DNA of 27,972 bases from Deltaproteobacteria bacterium (GTDB lineage: Bacteria > Desulfobacterota > Syntrophia > Syntrophales > UBA2192), in the NCBI GenBank assembly GCA_026388445.1, contig JAPLJU010000059.1:1-27972 (forward strand), read 5' to 3'. The notes under the pieces are model-generated. The model searched no databases and had not been told where the DNA came from. It saw only the letters and a list, made by a program, of their open reading frames with translations. Each line of letters opens with the position of its first letter. Within the stretch, counting starts at the first letter, position 1. Below are positions 1-8,220 of this stretch, in pieces. Made by a program: the position numbers and the translations under genes.

Positions 1-2
1 AA

Positions 3-716
3 GAGGTGGTCACGCTCCTCAACAGGTATCTCACGGCCATGACGGATATCATCCTGGCAAGCGGCGGCATCATCGACAAGTATGAAGGCGATGCCATCAT
101 GGCTTTCTGGGGGGCGCCGCTTCCGCAGGAGGATCATGCCGTTCGGGCCTGTCACGCCGCCATTGACAATCAGAGGAGACTCGCGGCCCTTCGCGAGGAG
201 TTCGTCCAGGCGGGCCTCCCCCCCGTTCATGCCCGGATCGGCATCAATACCGGTGAGATGATCATCGGCAACATGGGCTCCAGCCAGCGCTTCGACTTCA
301 CCGTCATCGGGGATCAGGTCAATCTCGCCTCCCGTCTGGAAGGGGCCGGTAAGGAATACGGCACGAGCATCATCATCAGCGAGGAGACCTACCGCCAGGC
401 GAGGGACCACATCGAGGTCCGGGAGCTGGACCGCCTCCAGGTCAAAGGCAAGGAGATACCCGTCCGCATCTTCGAGCTCCTGGCACGAAAGGGAGAAATG
501 GAGGAGGGGCTCACCGAGGCCCTGAGTGTTTTTTCGAAGGGTCTCGAAGATTACAGAAACAGGCGATGGGCGGAAGCCATGGCCGCCTTCGGACGCGTGC
601 GGCAGCTCAAGCCCGATGACGGTCCGTCGATGACCTTCACCCGCCGTTGTGAGATCTTCCTGAAGCAGCCTCCGCCCGAGGACTGGGATGGTGTCTTTCG
701 ATTGACGACGAAGTAA
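3..716 (+). CDS. Class III adenylate/guanylate cyclase, C-terminal part (partial at window edge)
   Basis: The reading frame is open to the left edge, so the true start and N-terminal domains lie outside the window. What is visible is most of a class III nucleotide cyclase catalytic domain (about residues 1-160 of the visible part). It contains DKYEGDAIMAFWG, with the second metal-binding Asp and the Lys that typically contacts adenine, then GINTGEMIIGNMG, then FTVIGDQVNLASRLE, holding the transition-state Asn/Arg pair. These residues favour adenylate over guanylate cyclase and an active enzyme making cAMP. A tail of about 80 residues resembles one degenerate TPR-like helical hairpin, as often follows the cyclase domain in CHASE2-type membrane cyclases. 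Whether this one has CHASE2 cannot be seen. It is followed 58 bases later by an SH3 protein and an M48 protease on the same strand, so the three may be cotranscribed. Confidence 0.9.
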   Translation, partial: EVVTLLNRYLTAMTDIILASGGIIDKYEGDAIMAFWGAPLPQEDHAVRACHAAIDNQRRLAALREEFVQAGLPPVHARIGINTGEMIIGNMGSSQRFDFTVIGDQVNLASRLEGAGKEYGTSIIISEETYRQARDHIEVRELDRLQVKGKEIPVRIFELLARKGEMEEGLTEALSVFSKGLEDYRNRRWAEAMAAFGRVRQLKPDDGPSMTFTRRCEIFLKQPPPEDWDGVFRLTTK

Positions 717-774
717 GTTCATGAAAAAATGCCGTCCATCCGTTTGAGGTTCGGACGCTGAAAGGAGGGAGAGC

Positions 775-1251
775 ATGAAAAAGATTGTCTGGTTAGTTCT
801 CTTGGGCTCCATGATGATGGCTGCCGTTGCCGCGGCGGCCACCTTCAGGGTGGTGACGGAGGAGGCCACGATACGAAAAGACCGCAAATTCTTTGCGCCC
901 GTGGTGACCCGGGTGCCCTACGGCGAGGTGCTTCAGGAGCAGGCGAGAAAAGGGGACTGGTTGATGGTCAACTACAAGGGCCGGCAGGGCTGGATCCATA
1001 TCAGTACCGTTCAGGAGCAGAAATTCGATTGGTCCTCGCTCTCGGGCGGCCGCGCCGCGGAGGCGACCCGGGATGAGGTTGCCCTAGCCGGAAAAGGATT
1101 CACCCCGGAGGTTGAAAAGTCCTTTCGCAACAAGAATCCGAAGATGAGGTACGACCTTGTGACCCAGGTAGAGTCCTACCGGTTGAGCGAGGGGCAGGTT
1201 GAGAATTTCATCCGGGCCGGGAACCTCAGGGAGCCGGGAGGTGAGCCATGA
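775..1251 (+). CDS. Exported SH3-domain protein
   Basis: A 158-residue protein with a clear Sec signal peptide (about residues 1-22, KK then a hydrophobic core and an Ala-rich cleavage region). A bacterial SH3 domain follows (about 23-85: VVTEEATIRKD, WLMVNYKGRQGWIHIS). SH3 domains of this type generally bind peptidoglycan or other envelope ligands. The remaining C-terminal half, of about 70 residues, has no recognised motif. A good ribosome-binding site (AAAGGAGGGAGAGC) precedes the ATG. The stop overlaps the start of the next gene, an M48 protease, in an ATGA arrangement, so the two are almost certainly translationally coupled and may act together in the periplasm. The precise substrate is unknown. 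Confidence 0.85.
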   Translation: MKKIVWLVLLGSMMMAAVAAAATFRVVTEEATIRKDRKFFAPVVTRVPYGEVLQEQARKGDWLMVNYKGRQGWIHISTVQEQKFDWSSLSGGRAAEATRDEVALAGKGFTPEVEKSFRNKNPKMRYDLVTQVESYRLSEGQVENFIRAGNLREPGGEP

Positions 1252-2153
1252 AAAACAGAAATCTTCTCTTACTGATCGTGATGGCGGCGTTCGTTCTTCT
1301 CGGTGGCTGTGCCGAGGTTGTCCAGGTGGGGACGGCTGTGGGGCAGAGTTCGGGGGTCCTTTCCGCAAGGGACAAGGAACTCCTCGACAAGCAGGCGATG
1401 TCCACCGCTCAGGCCGCAAGACCCATGACGGAGAAGGAGGAGTATTATCTGGGTCGGGCCGTGGCGGCCACGATTCTCGGCCAGTACAGGCTTTACACGG
1501 ATAACCGTCGGAACGAATACATCAACAGCATCGGACGGACGATCGCCCTTTCTTCCGACAAACCTTACATATATGGGGGGTACCACTTTGCTATCCTTGA
1601 CACCGACGAGGTGAATGCCATGGCCTGCCCCGGGGGGCTGATTCTCATCAGCCGGGGCATGCTTCAGCGTGCGGGGAGCGAAGAAGAACTTGCCGCCATC
1701 GTCGCTCATGAGATAGGGCATATTGTAAACCGTGATGGCGTCAAGGCCATCAGCGCGGCCCGGTGGACACAGGCGGTTACGGCTCTCGGTGCCGATGCAG
1801 CCGGAAGGTTCGGCGGCAGGCAACTCGCCGAGTTGACGACGCTCTTTGAGGGATCCGTGAATGACGTTTTCAAGACCATTGTCGTAAACGGTTACAGCCA
1901 GGAACAGGAAAAAGCTGCAGACGAGTCCGCCATGATTTACATGCAGCGGGCCGGTTATGATCCTAGCGGTCTTTATGATTTCCTGGGTAGACTGGCACGG
2001 GAGCAGCGGGGTAGCGACCGAAGAGGTTTCTTCTCGACCCATCCGGGGATGACGGAACGCCTCGAGATGGCCCGATCATTTCTGGCCGCGAAGGGCTGGA
2101 AAAGGATGGACCATGTCGCCCGGGATCAGCGTTTTAATGCCTACCGCTGGTAG
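1248..2153 (+). CDS. M48-family metalloprotease, lipoprotein
   Basis: A 301-residue protein with a lipoprotein signal peptide ending in LLGGC (acylated Cys at residue 21), so it is probably anchored to a membrane facing the periplasm. The peptidase M48 zinc motif HEIGH (His154, Glu155, His158) sits in AAIVAHEIGHIVNRDG. A likely third zinc ligand is Glu221 in QEQEKAADESA. The FFSTHPGMTERLEMA segment near the C-terminus is typical of the family. Related periplasmic M48 enzymes such as LoiP and BepA act in outer-membrane protein quality control. A similar role here is inferred, not shown. Its start overlaps the stop of the SH3-domain gene by four bases. Confidence 0.9.
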   Translation: MKNRNLLLLIVMAAFVLLGGCAEVVQVGTAVGQSSGVLSARDKELLDKQAMSTAQAARPMTEKEEYYLGRAVAATILGQYRLYTDNRRNEYINSIGRTIALSSDKPYIYGGYHFAILDTDEVNAMACPGGLILISRGMLQRAGSEEELAAIVAHEIGHIVNRDGVKAISAARWTQAVTALGADAAGRFGGRQLAELTTLFEGSVNDVFKTIVVNGYSQEQEKAADESAMIYMQRAGYDPSGLYDFLGRLAREQRGSDRRGFFSTHPGMTERLEMARSFLAAKGWKRMDHVARDQRFNAYRW

Positions 2154-2230
2154 GGATCCCGAAAATGCGTGGGTGACTTTCTGAAAGAGAGGATGAGGGG
2201 TTCGTATCCGACGCGGGTAGAACCTGCCCT

Positions 2231-2971
2231 ATGGCGGCAGAGATGACGACATACGCGCAGCTTTTGGCCGTGACCTTTCTGGCGGGTTTTATCCAGGGAT
2301 TGAGTGGTTTCGGATCGGTGCTACTGTCGCTTCCGCTTCTCATCCTGTTTCTGGATGTAAAGACGGCCATCCCCCTTGTAGCCCTCATTGCCCTTGTCCT
2401 CACCGTATTGCTGCTCATCCAGTTGAGGCAGCATCTGGAGTGGCGAAGAGTATATCCGCTGCTCGCGGGGACTGTCTTGGGCGTGCCCGCGGGGGTTTTT
2501 CTGCTGAAACGTCTGGACACGAGCCTGATCCAGCTCGTCCTCGGTGCCGTGCTCATCGGCTACGCGCTTTACGGCCTGACCTTCAGAATATCCATGCAGG
2601 GCGTCCGTAAGCGGTGGGCCTATCTATACGGCTTTCTGGCGGGATGTCTCGGCGGGGCCCTGAGCGCCTCCGGACCGCCCGTCATCATCTACACCTCCCT
2701 CCAGCCATGGTCGAAGGATCAAATCAAGGTCACGCTCCAGGCTTATTTCCTCGTGTCGGGTCTCATCGTTGTCTTTTTTCAGGCGGCAAACGGGCTGACC
2801 ACCTGGACGGTTATGAAACTCTTCGTCCTGTCCCTGCCTGCCGTAATCGTCGGGACACTGGCGGGCTCCCACTTTTACGGCAGGGTCCGGGAGGAAGGTT
2901 ACCGTCGGATCATCCTGATATTTCTGGGGTGTCTCGGCGTTTTTACCGTTTACAGGGCCCTGAATGGGTGA
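2231..2971 (+). CDS. TauE/SafE-family membrane permease
   Basis: A 246-residue polytopic membrane protein of the TauE/SafE (former DUF81) family, which exports or imports small sulfur-containing or organic anions. The N-terminal GFIQGLSGFGSVLLSLPLL is the family signature, and a second half-copy (AGCLGGALSASGPPVIIY) gives the usual inverted-repeat organisation. About seven to eight hydrophobic segments are seen. Length is normal. No strong ribosome-binding site precedes the ATG at 2231. An in-frame ATG at 2243 is an alternative start. The gene lies 77 bases after the M48 protease, on the same strand. The substrate cannot be told from sequence. Confidence 0.85.
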   Translation: MAAEMTTYAQLLAVTFLAGFIQGLSGFGSVLLSLPLLILFLDVKTAIPLVALIALVLTVLLLIQLRQHLEWRRVYPLLAGTVLGVPAGVFLLKRLDTSLIQLVLGAVLIGYALYGLTFRISMQGVRKRWAYLYGFLAGCLGGALSASGPPVIIYTSLQPWSKDQIKVTLQAYFLVSGLIVVFFQAANGLTTWTVMKLFVLSLPAVIVGTLAGSHFYGRVREEGYRRIILIFLGCLGVFTVYRALNG

Positions 2972-2994
2972 GCGCTACTTCGGCCTTTTAGGGC

Positions 2995-3021
2995 TTGACA
3001 GGATTTTCAAAGTGATATAAA
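2995..3021 (+). promoter_or_regulatory. Promoter of rpsT
   Basis: TTGACA at 2995-3000 and TATAAA at 3016-3021 are separated by 15 bases. The -10 box is preceded by TG one base upstream (extended -10), which would compensate for the short spacer. It lies about 40 bases ahead of the rpsT start codon. Confidence 0.6.
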
Positions 3022-3063
3022 TGAACCGACTCGTCACCAAACCTGTTGTAAGGAGGAACTTTT

Positions 3064-3327
3064 TTGGCAATACACAAGTCTGCAGAAAAGAGGGCCCGGC
3101 AAAACAAGAAAAGGCATCTGAGAAACGCCTCCGTGAAATCCAGCGTGAAAACAAGGCTGAAGGCGGTGCTCGGTGCGGTAGAGGATAAGAAAAAAGATGA
3201 TTCTCGGAAAGCCCTGGCCAAAGCCATTGTCGTTATCGACAAAGCGGCGTCAAAGGGCGTGCTGCACAAAAATACAGCGTCCAGGAAGATTTCGAGACTG
3301 ACCCGAAAGGTCAATCAGCTGGGCTAA
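3064..3327 (+). CDS. rpsT: 30S ribosomal protein S20
   Basis: An 87-residue basic protein matching ribosomal protein S20 over its full length (MAIHKSAEKRARQNKKR at the N-terminus, KGVLHKNTASRKISRL near the C-terminus). S20 binds 16S rRNA early in small-subunit assembly. The start is TTG at 3064, preceded by AAGGAGGAAC. No ATG fits the family N-terminus, so the TTG choice is firm. A TTG start on S20 is known in other bacteria, where it allows feedback control by the protein. That control is not demonstrated here. The stop codon TAA (3325-3327) overlaps the convergent lptE stop codon. Confidence 0.97.
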   Translation: MAIHKSAEKRARQNKKRHLRNASVKSSVKTRLKAVLGAVEDKKKDDSRKALAKAIVVIDKAASKGVLHKNTASRKISRLTRKVNQLG

Positions 3328-3875
3328 AAGCCTGACATGAGAAGTCGAAACCCCTTTTCCGAAAGATCCAGGGAGAGTTTCTGAAGGGCCGCTGATTTAT
3401 TGATCGAGCTCCTGTTGGTGTCAACCTGATCCGTCAGGAAGGATTGCTCACCCGTCAAGGTGGGGTTTAGATAGATCATGTTCCCGCTCCGCCTTTCTTG
3501 AAATTGAATCCCGACAACCATCCAAATGCGGTTTTCCGTGGCCTTGTCGAATTGGTTGGAAGCCAGAGGCGTCACAACGATATTCTTGACGCTGCCCGTC
3601 AGAACGGCATCCGCTGTTTCTTTTCCGTCGGTTATCGTGAATCGGCTCGATCTCCGGAACTGGTCGATGAAACCGTTTCGAATGTAATTCTCCACGTAAG
3701 CTTCGCTGGTGTCGTTGATGAAGGTGTCCACATAGACCCGGCGGATGTCCGGGTTGATATGTTCACCACCCGGGGAGAAGCGGTAGCCGCAATTAATGAG
3801 CACCAGCGAGGTCAATATGAGAAACAGCAGCATGAGGCATCCCCGTCTCCTGCCGACTGTTGTTACTTTTTGCAT
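3324..3875 (-). CDS. lptE: LPS-assembly lipoprotein LptE
   Basis: A 183-residue protein with a hydrophobic signal and a candidate lipidated Cys29 (LVLINCGYRFSPGG). The residue before Cys is Asn rather than the usual Gly/Ala/Ser. The CGYRF...G start of the mature protein, followed by VYVDTFINDTSEAYVENYIRN, is typical of the LptE family. LptE plugs and stabilises LptD for lipopolysaccharide delivery to the outer membrane. The gene lies directly downstream of leuS, its usual neighbour in Proteobacteria. An AGGGAAGAAAG stretch before the ATG serves as ribosome-binding site. Its stop TAG (3324-3326) overlaps the rpsT stop on the opposite strand, and no terminator hairpin separates the two. Confidence 0.85.
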   Translation of the reverse strand: MQKVTTVGRRRGCLMLLFLILTSLVLINCGYRFSPGGEHINPDIRRVYVDTFINDTSEAYVENYIRNGFIDQFRRSSRFTITDGKETADAVLTGSVKNIVVTPLASNQFDKATENRIWMVVGIQFQERRSGNMIYLNPTLTGEQSFLTDQVDTNRSSINKSAALQKLSLDLSEKGFRLLMSGF

Positions 3876-3914
3876 TTCTTTCTTCCCTATACCCTTGACC
3901 CTGAACCCTGATCC

Positions 3915-6497
3915 CTATTTCACAACGATATTGACGAGCTTCCTGGGCACGTAAACAACCTTTTCCACTTGCTTTCCTTCGATAAACTTGATGGCCCGCT
4001 CTTCGGCGAGGGCGAGTTCCTTGATCTTGCCGTCGGATTCGTCGGCGCTGACGGTGATGCGCCCCCGCACCTTGCCGTTCACCTGCACGACGATGGTGAG
4101 TTCCTCTTCCGCGGTGATGGCCGGATCAAAGGAAGGCCAGGGGATGGTAAACAGGCACTCCTTGTGACCCATCATCTCCCAGAGCTCGTCGACGATGTGG
4201 GGCACAATGGGCGAGAGGAGCGTGACCGTCGCCTCGAGGGATTCTTTGACGACGGACAGGGCAAGCCGGTCGTCCTTGCCGGGCCGCTGGATGCCATAGA
4301 GGGTATTGACGAGTTCCATAATGGCACTGATGGCCGTGTTGAAGTGGAAGCGGTCCTCGATGTCGCTTGTGACTTTCTTGATCGTCTGGTGTGTTTTACG
4401 GCGAAGCTTCTTGAGTTCTCCATCCAGTTCAACCTGGCCGCTGAATTTCTCAACGGTCCGGATATCCTCCAGGTATTCGGTGACGATTCGCCATACCCGG
4501 CCCAGGAACCGGAAGGATCCCTCCACGCCCTGATCGCTCCACTCCAGGTCCTTCTCCGGCGGCGCGGCGAAGAGGCAGAACACCCTGGCCGTGTCTGCCC
4601 CGTATTTCTCGATGAGATAATCAGGGTCGACAACATTTTTCAGGGACTTGGACATCTTCTCCGTTTTTCCGACGACGACCGGTTTTTCACAGCGCGTGCA
4701 CCGGCCTTCCCGGACATCGGAGGGATAGAGATAGCCGTGCTCGGCGCAGCGGGTGGTTTCCTTGCAGACCATGCCCTGGGTGAGAAGATTGGTGAAGGGC
4801 TCGGAGATGCCCAGAACGCCGAAGTCCCGGAGTACGCGCGTGTAGAAGCGGGAATAGAGAAGATGGAGGATGGCATGCTCGATACCCCCGATATACTGGT
4901 CCACGGGGAGCCAGTAATCCGTCCGTTTCCGGTCGAGCCCCGGCTTCACATCATGATCGGGGCAGCAGAAACGGTCGAAATACCACGAGGACTCCACAAA
5001 GGTATCCATCGTGTCCGTGTCACGCCTGGCTTTTGCCTTGCATTTCGGACAGGTGGTGTTCACGAAGGCATCGTGCCTCTCCAGAGGCGAGCCTCCCTCT
5101 CCCTTGATTTCCACATCTCGCGGAAGGACCACGGGCAGATCCGCCTCCGGTACGGGCACCACACCGCACTTGCCACAGTAGATAATCGGGATGGGGGCTC
5201 CCCAGTATCTCTGCCGTGAGATGCCCCAGTCACGGAGCCGGAACTGAATGGTGGGCTTTCCCCGGCCGATGGATTCGAGGTGATTGGCAATGGCACCCAT
5301 CGCCTCCGTGTTCTTCATGCCGTTGAAGGGGCCCGAGTTGACCAGAATACCTTCCTCCACGTAGGCCTCGGCCATCTTCTCGACGGTGAGGGGGGTCTTG
5401 GGATTCTGGATGACGAGGATCATGGGCAGACGGTACTTCTCGGCAAACTCAAAGTCACGCTGGTCATGGGTCGGCACGGCCATGACGCATCCCGTTCCGT
5501 AGTCGGCTAGAACAAAGTTGGCCGCGTAAATGGGCATTTTCTGCTCCGTCACGGGGTTCAGGCAGTAGCTCTCGAGGAAGATGCCCTCCTTCTCGTAGTA
5601 GTCGGAGGTGCGCATGAGCTTGTCCTGCTTCTTGACACGCTCGACGTATTCCATCACGTCCTTCTCGATGCCCTTTCCGGCGGCAAGCTCCATGACCAGC
5701 GGATGCTCGGCGGCGATGAGCATGAAGGTCGCGCCGTAGATGGTATCCTGTCTCGTCGTGAAGACCTTGATGTCGCCCTTGGCGTCCGCCATGGGGAACG
5801 AAATCTCGACGCCGGTGCTCTTGCCGATCCAGTTTTTCTGCATGGTGATGACGCGCTCCGGCCAGCCGGGAAGCCTGTCACAGTATTCCAGCAGCTCGTC
5901 CACGTAGGCGGTGATGCGAAAGAACCACTGCTCGAGGAATTTTTCTTCCACGGCGCTGCCGCACCGCCAGCACTGTCCGGCCTCTACCTGTTCATTGGCG
6001 AGCACCGTCGTACAGCTGGGGCACCAGTTCACCGTCGAGCCCTTCTTGTAGGCGAGCCCCTTCTCGTACATCCACAGAAAGAAAAGCTGTTCCCACTTGT
6101 AGTAGAAGGGTTCACAGGTGGAGAGCTCCCGATCCCAGTCATAGCTGAAGCCCATCCGCTTGAGCTGCTTTTTCATGTTGTCGATATTTTCGTTCGTCCA
6201 GATCGCCGGATGGATCCCGTGCTCGATGGCGGCATTTTCCGCCGGCATTCCGAAGGCATCCCATCCCATGGGGTGGAGGACATTCAATCCCCTCATCCGC
6301 TTGTAGCGGGCGACCACGTCTCCGATGGTGTAATTTCTCACGTGGCCCATGTGGATCCGTCCCGAGGGATAGGGGAACATTTCCAGGAGGTAGTATTTTT
6401 TCCTGGAAGGGTCCTCGGTCACTTTGAAGATCCGATCCGCCTCCCAGCGCTTCTGCCATTTTTCTTCGATGTGGTGGGGGTTGTATTTTCTTGTCAT
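3915..6497 (-). CDS. leuS: Leucyl-tRNA synthetase
   Basis: An 860-residue class I aminoacyl-tRNA synthetase, the same length as the E. coli enzyme, charging tRNA-Leu. The HIGH motif appears as HMGH (residues 49-52) and KMSKS is intact at residues 614-618. A zinc ribbon (CPSC...CWRCG) lies near residues 157-180. The CP1 editing domain contains TTRQDTIYG and GTGCVMAVPTHDQRD with the conserved editing Asp. A second Cys/His cluster (CAEHG...CTRCE) directly precedes KMSKS. The C-terminal anticodon and LeuRS-specific domains (VVQVNGKVRG) are present. All catalytic elements are intact. It sits between a stand-alone M17 N-terminal-domain gene and lptE, in the usual nusB-leuS-lptE order. Confidence 0.98.
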   Translation of the reverse strand: MTRKYNPHHIEEKWQKRWEADRIFKVTEDPSRKKYYLLEMFPYPSGRIHMGHVRNYTIGDVVARYKRMRGLNVLHPMGWDAFGMPAENAAIEHGIHPAIWTNENIDNMKKQLKRMGFSYDWDRELSTCEPFYYKWEQLFFLWMYEKGLAYKKGSTVNWCPSCTTVLANEQVEAGQCWRCGSAVEEKFLEQWFFRITAYVDELLEYCDRLPGWPERVITMQKNWIGKSTGVEISFPMADAKGDIKVFTTRQDTIYGATFMLIAAEHPLVMELAAGKGIEKDVMEYVERVKKQDKLMRTSDYYEKEGIFLESYCLNPVTEQKMPIYAANFVLADYGTGCVMAVPTHDQRDFEFAEKYRLPMILVIQNPKTPLTVEKMAEAYVEEGILVNSGPFNGMKNTEAMGAIANHLESIGRGKPTIQFRLRDWGISRQRYWGAPIPIIYCGKCGVVPVPEADLPVVLPRDVEIKGEGGSPLERHDAFVNTTCPKCKAKARRDTDTMDTFVESSWYFDRFCCPDHDVKPGLDRKRTDYWLPVDQYIGGIEHAILHLLYSRFYTRVLRDFGVLGISEPFTNLLTQGMVCKETTRCAEHGYLYPSDVREGRCTRCEKPVVVGKTEKMSKSLKNVVDPDYLIEKYGADTARVFCLFAAPPEKDLEWSDQGVEGSFRFLGRVWRIVTEYLEDIRTVEKFSGQVELDGELKKLRRKTHQTIKKVTSDIEDRFHFNTAISAIMELVNTLYGIQRPGKDDRLALSVVKESLEATVTLLSPIVPHIVDELWEMMGHKECLFTIPWPSFDPAITAEEELTIVVQVNGKVRGRITVSADESDGKIKELALAEERAIKFIEGKQVEKVVYVPRKLVNIVVK

Positions 6498-6642
6498 GAG
6501 TGCTCTCCGTCGGATGAAAGGTTAAAATCCCCTAACACAGGCGGGGGGGACTTTCAACGCCATTTTTGCCAGGTTTGGGCTGGAACGGGGCCGAAGGCCC
6601 GCATGTCCTGTTCTGCTATTCGACGCCAGGCAAAAAAGAAGA

Positions 6643-7224
6643 TCAAATCGGTGCGGGCGGATTGTTTCTCTGGATGACGATGTCGATAGGGATCCAGTCC
6701 CGAACACTGAGTTTACATCGATGAAGGCCGAGGAGGGCCTTCTGAAAGTAGGATTCCTCCGCCAGTATGCAGGGGCATAGCCTCTTTTCAGCATCGGGCG
6801 TCTCCGGAAGCAGCGCGTCGAAGAAGCCTCGAATTAGGGCTTCCGTCATCTGGGTGATATCCAGCTCTGTCCGTGGTGCCGCCGGGATATCGAAGGCGAA
6901 ATCCCTGCAGCGGATGCCGATGGCCGTTCTGGCGAGATGGGTCCCGGCCTGATGCAGCCTTTCGTAGGAGAGTTTATGGAATGGGCCAAGGCCATGGAGG
7001 AGCATCTTGGGCGGCGGGATTCTCCCCCCCGTTTCGATCATGACGTTTTCGTGGAGCGCACCGCTGATCCTGCCTGCAGCCAGGAGATTTGAAATGAGAC
7101 CGTTGAGACGCCAGTCCGCGAAACCGCAGGGTCCCTTGGGGGGCCTTTCGTCGGAGAAGAAACCGAGCACCAGGCATTCAGGATTCAGGATGTCCAGGGG
7201 CTCCGTTGATATCTTGATCTGCAT
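6643..7224 (-). CDS. Stand-alone M17 peptidase N-terminal-domain protein
   Basis: A protein of about 193 residues that resembles only the N-terminal (non-catalytic) domain of M17 leucyl aminopeptidases: an LVLGFFSDERP start, then DWRLNGLISNLL and PPPKMLLHGLG. The C-terminal metallopeptidase domain and its metal ligands are absent, so no peptidase activity is expected. In full-length M17 enzymes this domain contributes to hexamer assembly and, in PepA, to DNA binding. Its function alone is unknown. I chose the ATG at 7224 because MQIKISTEPLD matches the domain start. A longer frame extends to 7314 but lies wholly in nusB. The start overlaps the nusB end by 47 bases and has no clear ribosome-binding site, suggesting translational coupling. 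Confidence 0.7.
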   Translation of the reverse strand: MQIKISTEPLDILNPECLVLGFFSDERPPKGPCGFADWRLNGLISNLLAAGRISGALHENVMIETGGRIPPPKMLLHGLGPFHKLSYERLHQAGTHLARTAIGIRCRDFAFDIPAAPRTELDITQMTEALIRGFFDALLPETPDAEKRLCPCILAEESYFQKALLGLHRCKLSVRDWIPIDIVIQRNNPPAPI

Positions 7225-7633
7225 GTGGGCCGCGTATCTTTGCGTACAGCGCGTCAAGAATGCCGTTGATGAATGAACCCGAGTTTTCCGAGCCGTAATC
7301 CTTCCCGAGATCAATCGCTTCGTTAAGGGTCACTTTCGGCGGAACGTTTCGGCAGTACAGAAGTTCGTAGATGGCAAGCCGAAGGATGTTCCGGTCGACA
7401 CGGGCCATCCGCTCGAGCGACCAGTTCTCAGAGCAACCGCAGATGAGCTGGTCGATTTCCTCCCGGTGGCTGCAGGTCCCCTCGACGAGTTCGGTGGAGT
7501 ATTTTCTGGCCTCTTCGGCGCCGCTGAAGTTGCTCCAGAAAAGATCCACAGCTTCCCCGGCGTCAATGTTGAGAACATCGATCTGATAAAGAACCTGTAA
7601 GGCAATCTCCCTTGCCTTTCGTCTTCGACGCAT
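7178..7633 (-). CDS. nusB: Transcription antitermination factor NusB
   Basis: A 151-residue all-helical protein matching NusB: RRRKAREIALQVLYQIDV at the N-terminus, VDRNILRLAIYELLY and PPKVTLNEAIDLGKDYGSENSGSFINGILD in the second half. NusB binds boxA RNA with NusE (S10) to support processive transcription of rRNA operons. It follows ribH, the common ribH-nusB arrangement. The C-terminal tail after the family core is about 15 residues longer than usual and overlaps the next gene. Confidence 0.95.
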   Translation of the reverse strand: MRRRRKAREIALQVLYQIDVLNIDAGEAVDLFWSNFSGAEEARKYSTELVEGTCSHREEIDQLICGCSENWSLERMARVDRNILRLAIYELLYCRNVPPKVTLNEAIDLGKDYGSENSGSFINGILDALYAKIRGPHADQDINGAPGHPES

Positions 7634-7664
7634 TGTGTTATCCGACGCGATCCCCGTGTGTCCT

Positions 7665-7682
7665 CCCGGGGGACCCCCCGGG
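7665..7682 (-). other. GC-only hairpin between ribH and nusB
   Basis: An inverted repeat CCCGGGGG / CCCCCGGG with almost no loop lies in the 102-base gap between ribH and nusB. It has no U-run after it on the minus strand, so it is not a standard intrinsic terminator. It could be an RNA processing or stabilising element. The function is a guess. Confidence 0.35.
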
Positions 7683-7735
7683 GACCTGTGAATTGCTCAT
7701 GACAGGGGAAACACTTTCTGCCGGAACCCTTCTTC

Positions 7736-8203
7736 TTATTTCATCTTCCTGAAGAGGTCCACCATCTCGACGGCCGACAGGGCCGCATCAAAACCCTTGT
7801 TCCCGGACTTCGTGCCGGCCCGCTCGATGGCCTGTTCGATGGTATCGGTGGTGATGACACCGAAGACAACGGGCACTTCCGTCTCGAGGGCCACGGTGGC
7901 GATCCCCTTGGACACTTCCGCGCTGATGTACTCGAAGTGAGGCGTGGCACCCCTGATCACGGCCCCCAGGCAGATGACGGCGTCCACCTTGCCACTCCGG
8001 GCCATTCGCTTTGCCACCAGCGGGATCTCGAAGGCACCCGGCACCTTCGCGATCGTGATGTCCTTTTCATCCGCGCCGGCCCTTGTCAGGGCGTCCAGGG
8101 CTCCCTCGATCAGTTTTGCCGAGATGAAATCGTTGAAGCGGCTGGCCACGATCCCGAACCGCATGCCCTTGGCAATAATTTTCCCCTCTATGATTTTGCC
8201 CAT
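7736..8203 (-). CDS. ribH: 6,7-dimethyl-8-ribityllumazine synthase
   Basis: A 155-residue protein of the lumazine synthase family. It condenses 5-amino-6-ribitylaminouracil with 3,4-dihydroxy-2-butanone 4-phosphate in the penultimate step of riboflavin synthesis. Recognisable parts are the GIVASRFNDFI substrate region, KVPGAFEIPLVAKRM, VICLGAVIRGATPHFEYI with the catalytic-site His, and GVITTDTIEQAIERAGTKSGNKG near the C-terminus. The length is normal. The gene follows ribBA with a 17-base gap and precedes nusB. Confidence 0.97.
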   Translation of the reverse strand: MGKIIEGKIIAKGMRFGIVASRFNDFISAKLIEGALDALTRAGADEKDITIAKVPGAFEIPLVAKRMARSGKVDAVICLGAVIRGATPHFEYISAEVSKGIATVALETEVPVVFGVITTDTIEQAIERAGTKSGNKGFDAALSAVEMVDLFRKMK

Positions 8204-8220
8204 AATCTTTTCTCCGTGCC

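Noticed and set aside
3969..5219. A 416-codon open frame on the + strand opposite leuS
   Set aside because: It mirrors the intact leuS gene, has no family similarity I recognise and is explained by GC-rich codon bias in the opposite strand.
5703..6677. A 324-codon + strand frame opposite the leuS N-terminal part
   Set aside because: Antisense shadow of leuS. It lacks a convincing ribosome-binding site and recognisable domains.
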